DNA of 64,000 nt. It comes from Paraflavitalea devenefica. GTDB taxonomy: Bacteria; Bacteroidota; Bacteroidia; Chitinophagales; Chitinophagaceae. Below, one piece after another: positions 60,471 to 64,000 of this stretch. A program made the translations under genes and the position numbers. The stretch spans positions 62,001-126,000 of the forward strand of contig NZ_JAARML010000007.1 of the NCBI RefSeq assembly GCF_011759375.1, given 5' to 3'. Under the pieces are notes generated by a model that worked only from the letters and a program-made list of their open reading frames with translations, was not told where the DNA came from and did no database searches. Each line of letters begins with the position of its first letter. Positions within the stretch are counted from its first letter, which is position 1.

Positions 60471-62306
60471 TTAGCCATTTTCGTCAGTCTGCCCTTCCCG
60501 CTCCTGTTGTTGTTGCTCATACAAATAAGTGTAATAACCGTTACGTGACAGTAATTCATTATGTGTACCCATCTCCCTGATGGTACCCTCTTCCAATACC
60601 ACGATCATATCGAAGTCAAATAGAGTAAAAATACGATGCGTAATGATGATAGCGGTCTTATCCTTAAGATACAGGCTGAGGTTACCGAGTATTTCTTTTT
60701 CGGTTTTGGCGTCCACGGCGCTGAGGCAATCATCAAACACGACGATCTGCGGATCTTTGATCAGCGCGCGGGCTATAGAGATCCGTTGCTTCTGTCCGCC
60801 GCTGAGGGTAACACCCCGCTCCCCGATCATCGTGGTATACCCGCCGTGAAAGCCCTGTATCTCTTTCTCCACGCTGGCATAACGGGCAGCCTGCTGTATC
60901 CTTGCCTCCGGCGTTTCTCCCAGCCCGAAACTAATATTGTGGGCAATCGTATCGCTGAAGAGAAATACGTCCTGCGGTACATAGCTGATCTGCTTACGGA
61001 GGTGTTGCAGGTCCATCTCACCTACTGGTACGCCATCAATGGTGATGGAGCCGCGGGTAGGATCATACATGCGCAGTAACAGTTGGGCGATGGTGGTCTT
61101 GCCCGATCCTGTATGCCCGATGATCGCTACCTTTTGTCCCTTACCGATAGAGAGGTGGAAATGCTTCAGGGCCTGTATTCCCGTATTGGGATACACGAAA
61201 TCCACCTGGTCAAATACAATATGCCCTTCCATGGGAGGCATCACCGGTTGGGGAGGATTGTTGATCACAGGCTGCGTATCCAGGAACTCATTGAGCCTTT
61301 TCTGGGAAGCGGCTGCCCGCTGGATCATGCTGGCCGTCCAGCCAATAGCGCTTACCGGGAAGGTGAGCATGTTGATATACATTACAAATTCAGCGATCGT
61401 GCTGATGGTTACATCATGGCTGCCATAGACAGCATAAATGCCGCCGATCATGATGGTGAACAGGGTACTGAGGCCGATAATGAGCGTCATGGACGGAAAG
61501 TAGATCGCCTCCATTTTGGCCAGCCCGATGGCATTGCGTTTATAATCTTCGCTGTTCTTATTAAAGAAACCAAACATAGCATCTTCCTGCACGAAGGACT
61601 TGATGACGCGGATGCCGGAATAGGATTGCTGTGCATTGGTGGTGAGATCGGACAGCAGTGATTGTATGTGCTCACTACGCTTATGAATAACATTATTGAC
61701 CGCGTAGATGGTAATGGCCAGTATAGGCAGCGGCGCCAGCACATACAAGGTTAGGAGCTCATCTTTTTTGACCATGTAGTACAGCGCCAGCCCGATGAGG
61801 GTAACCAGGTTGATCAGGTACATAATGGCCGGCCCGGTGAACATACGCACCCTGCTCACATCTTCGGATATGCGGCTCATGAGGTCGCCGGTATTGTGCG
61901 TTTTATAAAAGTTGATATCCAGCTTCAGGTAATGCTGGAACACTTCATTCTTCTGATCGAATTCTATGTGGCGGCTCATCACGATGATGGTTTGCCGCAT
62001 GAGGAACATGAAGATCCCGCGGATGAGGGCCAGCACCAGGATGGTAATACCGCACAGCGCTACGACGGAGATGCCTTTGTATTGTTCGGCAAAACGAATG
62101 AACCAGTTGACGAGCCAGTCATACTCCGGGTGGAATTTTTCTTTCGCAGCTATGCCGAATGAACGTTGCACTACTTCAAACACATAGCCGGTAACCTGGG
62201 GTGCGAGAATAGCAAAGTAGTTAGACACCACAATGAAGAGGATACCCAATACCAGTCTCCAGCGATACTTCCAGAAATATTTGTTAATAGCCTTTAGATG
62301 CTTCAA
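60471..62306 (-). CDS. MsbA-type ABC transporter (fused permease and ATPase)
   Basis: A 611-residue half-transporter. Six membrane helices fill residues about 15-320. The nucleotide-binding domain has Walker A GHTGSGKTT (about 395-403), Q loop YVPQDVFLFSD, signature LSGGQKQR, Walker B IVVFDDCLSAVD and the H loop in ITHRIFTL. It would work as a homodimer exporting lipid or drug substrates. It appears to start with TTG (62306): an in-frame TGA lies two codons upstream and no ATG is available before the first helix. No partner gene adjoins. Confidence 0.92.
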   Translation of the reverse strand: MKHLKAINKYFWKYRWRLVLGILFIVVSNYFAILAPQVTGYVFEVVQRSFGIAAKEKFHPEYDWLVNWFIRFAEQYKGISVVALCGITILVLALIRGIFMFLMRQTIIVMSRHIEFDQKNEVFQHYLKLDINFYKTHNTGDLMSRISEDVSRVRMFTGPAIMYLINLVTLIGLALYYMVKKDELLTLYVLAPLPILAITIYAVNNVIHKRSEHIQSLLSDLTTNAQQSYSGIRVIKSFVQEDAMFGFFNKNSEDYKRNAIGLAKMEAIYFPSMTLIIGLSTLFTIMIGGIYAVYGSHDVTISTIAEFVMYINMLTFPVSAIGWTASMIQRAAASQKRLNEFLDTQPVINNPPQPVMPPMEGHIVFDQVDFVYPNTGIQALKHFHLSIGKGQKVAIIGHTGSGKTTIAQLLLRMYDPTRGSITIDGVPVGEMDLQHLRKQISYVPQDVFLFSDTIAHNISFGLGETPEARIQQAARYASVEKEIQGFHGGYTTMIGERGVTLSGGQKQRISIARALIKDPQIVVFDDCLSAVDAKTEKEILGNLSLYLKDKTAIIITHRIFTLFDFDMIVVLEEGTIREMGTHNELLSRNGYYTYLYEQQQQEREGQTDENG

Positions 62307-62356
62307 GATTCATGATTTACTACTGTAGAAACTTACGTCCCTAATAGGGAGGATTG

Positions 62357-62364
62357 CAAAGATA
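62357..62364 (-). promoter_or_regulatory. -7 box of the ABC transporter gene
   Basis: Reads TATCTTTG on the minus strand, an exact match, about 50 bases before the TTG start. Confidence 0.5.
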
Positions 62365-62375
62365 GGGAGATAGCG

Positions 62376-62467
62376 GCGAGTGGTAATTGGCGAGTGGCAA
62401 GTGGTCAGCGCTCAATGGCAAGCGGCGGGTTGTATTCCCCACTAGCCACTTGCTACTTACCACTGGC
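62376..62467. repeat. Intergenic palindrome, copy reaching into the metallo-hydrolase stop codon
   Basis: The left arm (GCGAGTGGTAATTGGCGAG, from 62376) is an imperfect inverted copy of the right arm (ACTAGCCACTTGCTACTTAC from 62441, continuing CACTGGC). The right arm overlaps the last codons (SGK and stop) of the gene at 62453, so the element formed the 3' end of that gene. Confidence 0.65.
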
Positions 62468-63457
62468 TTGCTCCCACCAGTGATTTACATACTCCTCCCC
62501 TGTTACGGTGATGGGTTCGCCGGGTTGGGGCGCCAACAACCGGATATGTTTTTCCGCGGCTGTTTTGAGCAGCGTTTGAATGGGTTCTTTCCAGGCATGA
62601 AGGGCCAGGTTAAACGTACCCCAATGAATGGGCATGAGCAGCTTTCCCCCTAATGCGAGGTGTGCTTCCGCAGCATGAACAGGCCCCATGTGGATATCGG
62701 GCCAATAGGAATTGGAAGCCCCTATTTCCAGCATGGTCAGATCGAAGGGTCCGTAAGCCTGCCCGATATCGGCAAAGCCGCTGTACCAGCCCGAATCGGC
62801 GCCATAATAGATGTTGTGGCGGCTGCTCCGGATAGCGAAGGAAGACCAGAGGGTGCGGAACCTGTTGTGCAGTCCCCTGCCCGAGAAATGACGGGCAGGC
62901 AGCGCAGTAAGGGTACAATCACGCCCGATGGTAACCTGCCCGGTCCAGTCCATTTCCGTGATGCGCTTCCTGTCTATTCCATATTGCTCCAGGTAGCGTC
63001 CCACCTTTAAGGAACAGTAAAAAGGTACTTTACCGCTTGCCAGCCAACGGATGGTGGCCGCATCCAGGTGGTCATAGTGATCGTGGGAAACAATGATGGC
63101 ATCCAGTGGCGGCAGGTCTTTTAAGGCAATGGGAGGCGCAAAGAAGCGCCTGGGCCCCAGGAAAGCCGCAAAGGAAGCGCGGGAACTCCATACAGGATCG
63201 GTGAGAATGCGCAGGCCGTCTGTTTCTATGAGCAGCGAGGAATGACCGATCCAGGTAATCCGTAAACCAGTGGCCGGTGGTGTGTCGTAGATACGGAGAT
63301 CCGTGGTAAAGGGTCCCGGCAGGTGTTTGGGAAACGATTCATTTTTATTGAACAGGTAGGCCATCAGCACTTTGGCCATGCTGCCCGACATCACGCCGGT
63401 AGGTACAGGGTTCAGGAATTTGTCCCCCTGTTTACGGGCTGGTTGTAATAGACTCAT
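62453..63457 (-). CDS. NAPE-PLD/UlaG-like metallo-beta-lactamase-fold hydrolase
   Basis: A 334-residue protein with the MBL fold. The metal motif is SHDHYDHLD (H125, H127, D129, H130); further ligands lie in ALPARHFSGRGL, YYGADSGW and PIHWGTFNLALHAWKEP. The pattern resembles N-acyl-phosphatidylethanolamine phospholipase D-like bacterial proteins, so a phosphodiesterase or lipid-related role is possible. No signal peptide is obvious. Its last three codons lie in a palindromic repeat arm. Confidence 0.87.
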   Translation of the reverse strand: MSLLQPARKQGDKFLNPVPTGVMSGSMAKVLMAYLFNKNESFPKHLPGPFTTDLRIYDTPPATGLRITWIGHSSLLIETDGLRILTDPVWSSRASFAAFLGPRRFFAPPIALKDLPPLDAIIVSHDHYDHLDAATIRWLASGKVPFYCSLKVGRYLEQYGIDRKRITEMDWTGQVTIGRDCTLTALPARHFSGRGLHNRFRTLWSSFAIRSSRHNIYYGADSGWYSGFADIGQAYGPFDLTMLEIGASNSYWPDIHMGPVHAAEAHLALGGKLLMPIHWGTFNLALHAWKEPIQTLLKTAAEKHIRLLAPQPGEPITVTGEEYVNHWWEQASGK

Positions 63458-63632
63458 GTTACAAAGAAATGCTTTTTGGAAAACTTCTCCGGAAATGGGA
63501 AAGGTTTTTGGGCGGCCTATCTCCTAATTTATTCATTTACAACTGCCTGCATTTTGGTACGGCCCTTGTTTTACCTGGCATGTTCACGAGAGCAATTAAA
63601 ACATAAACCTGGACAGTTTAAAGACGGACATT

Positions 63633-64000
63633 ATGATCACTAAGTTTTTCACACAACCGGACACATTGGAATCAACCAGCGAATTCAAACAACAGATCCT
63701 GGCATTGGGCTCGGCCTTGTTCTTTACGGAAAATGAATCATTGCTGAAATTACCTGTACACGTTATTAATAATGTGCAGATGGATGATGACAACCAGATC
63801 TGGTTCATCATTCAGCGGCCTACCCAGGCCCTCACCGAGTTTGATGCGACCTTACCCGCCAAGTTGGAGTTCTTTAAGAAAGGGATGCCTTATCATATCA
63901 AGGTAACTGGCACCGCCTTTATCGTTGATAGTACCACCAAAGTAGAAGCATTGGCTGGTAGCAATAGCAAGGAATTGGTAGCCATATGCGTTAAGATCCG
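63633..64000 (+). CDS. Pyridoxamine-5'-phosphate-oxidase-like flavin split-barrel protein (3' partial)
   Basis: The frame opens at ATG 63633 and is still open at the window end after 122 codons. The product (MITKFFTQPDTLESTSEFKQ, then NNVQMDDDNQIWFIIQRPTQ and KKGMPYHIKVTGTAFIVDST) resembles small general-stress proteins of the split-barrel flavin-binding type. Cofactor and substrate are not predictable from the fragment. It diverges from the metallo-hydrolase gene. Confidence 0.65.
   Translation, partial: MITKFFTQPDTLESTSEFKQQILALGSALFFTENESLLKLPVHVINNVQMDDDNQIWFIIQRPTQALTEFDATLPAKLEFFKKGMPYHIKVTGTAFIVDSTTKVEALAGSNSKELVAICVKI

Noticed and set aside
1..64000. CRISPR arrays, tRNA or rRNA genes, prophage or insertion sequences
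   Set aside because: No regular spacer-repeat array, cloverleaf-like element, rRNA stretch, integrase or transposase was recognised by reading both strands.

Overview
The window looks like chromosomal DNA of a Bacteroidota member, most probably family Chitinophagaceae. The signs are: several secreted proteins ending in type IX secretion (T9SS) sorting domains, LytS/LytTR two-component pairs, a DUF3276 PUR-alpha-like protein, GH95/GH78 glycosidases, ECF sigma factors of the Bacteroidetes kind, upstream boxes matching the Bacteroidetes -7 consensus TAnnTTTG, and an absence of clear Shine-Dalgarno sites. No tRNA, rRNA, CRISPR array or transposase was seen.

Left end (1-5060): a tandemly duplicated locus. 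Each unit has a cytosolic protein with an N-terminal macro-like domain and a C-terminal R-S-E ADP-ribosyltransferase domain, followed at once by a 129-residue DUF6508-like protein. The first unit also carries an exported metallophosphoesterase; the second unit keeps only a 16-codon stub of that gene. This is the best candidate for an undescribed conflict or signalling system here.

5061-24781: a T9SS-sorted M14 carboxypeptidase, a 5'-truncated YceI gene beside a membrane-anchored winged-helix regulator, a siderophore-type acyltransferase, an orphan ECF sigma factor, a PAP2 phosphatase, metE under a cobalamin riboswitch, a tightly packed cmoA - membrane methyltransferase - purU operon, an exported alpha/beta hydrolase, a T9SS-sorted M43-type metalloprotease, an RlmL-like RNA methyltransferase, a 7-TM protein and a Crp/Fnr regulator.

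24786-31961: a minus-strand carbohydrate operon: STN-domain/alpha-beta hydrolase fusion, GH78 rhamnosidase and GH95 fucosidase/galactosidase. It has no SusC/SusD pair.

32172-49353: a small membrane protein, an ArsR regulator, an M23 peptidase, a LytS-LytTR pair, a minimal AraC regulator, a long regulatory desert with phased repeats, a second orphan ECF sigma factor, a DUF2461 protein, an OmpA-family lipocalin-like two-gene unit, a kinase-kinase-regulator operon (one kinase with a damaged ATP-binding box), and a large propeller sensor kinase starting with TTG.

49533-64000: a TTHB210-like lipoprotein, hemerythrin-like and VOC proteins, a tiny 52-residue membrane protein, a lipoprotein, a 1004-residue T9SS adhesin-like protein, threonine aldolase, glucose-6-phosphate isomerase, a DUF3276 protein, an MsbA-type ABC exporter, an NAPE-PLD-like metallo-hydrolase, and the start of a flavin split-barrel protein cut by the window end. 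A family of intergenic palindromes (GGCTAGTGGTAAATGGC-like arms) recurs at several gene ends.
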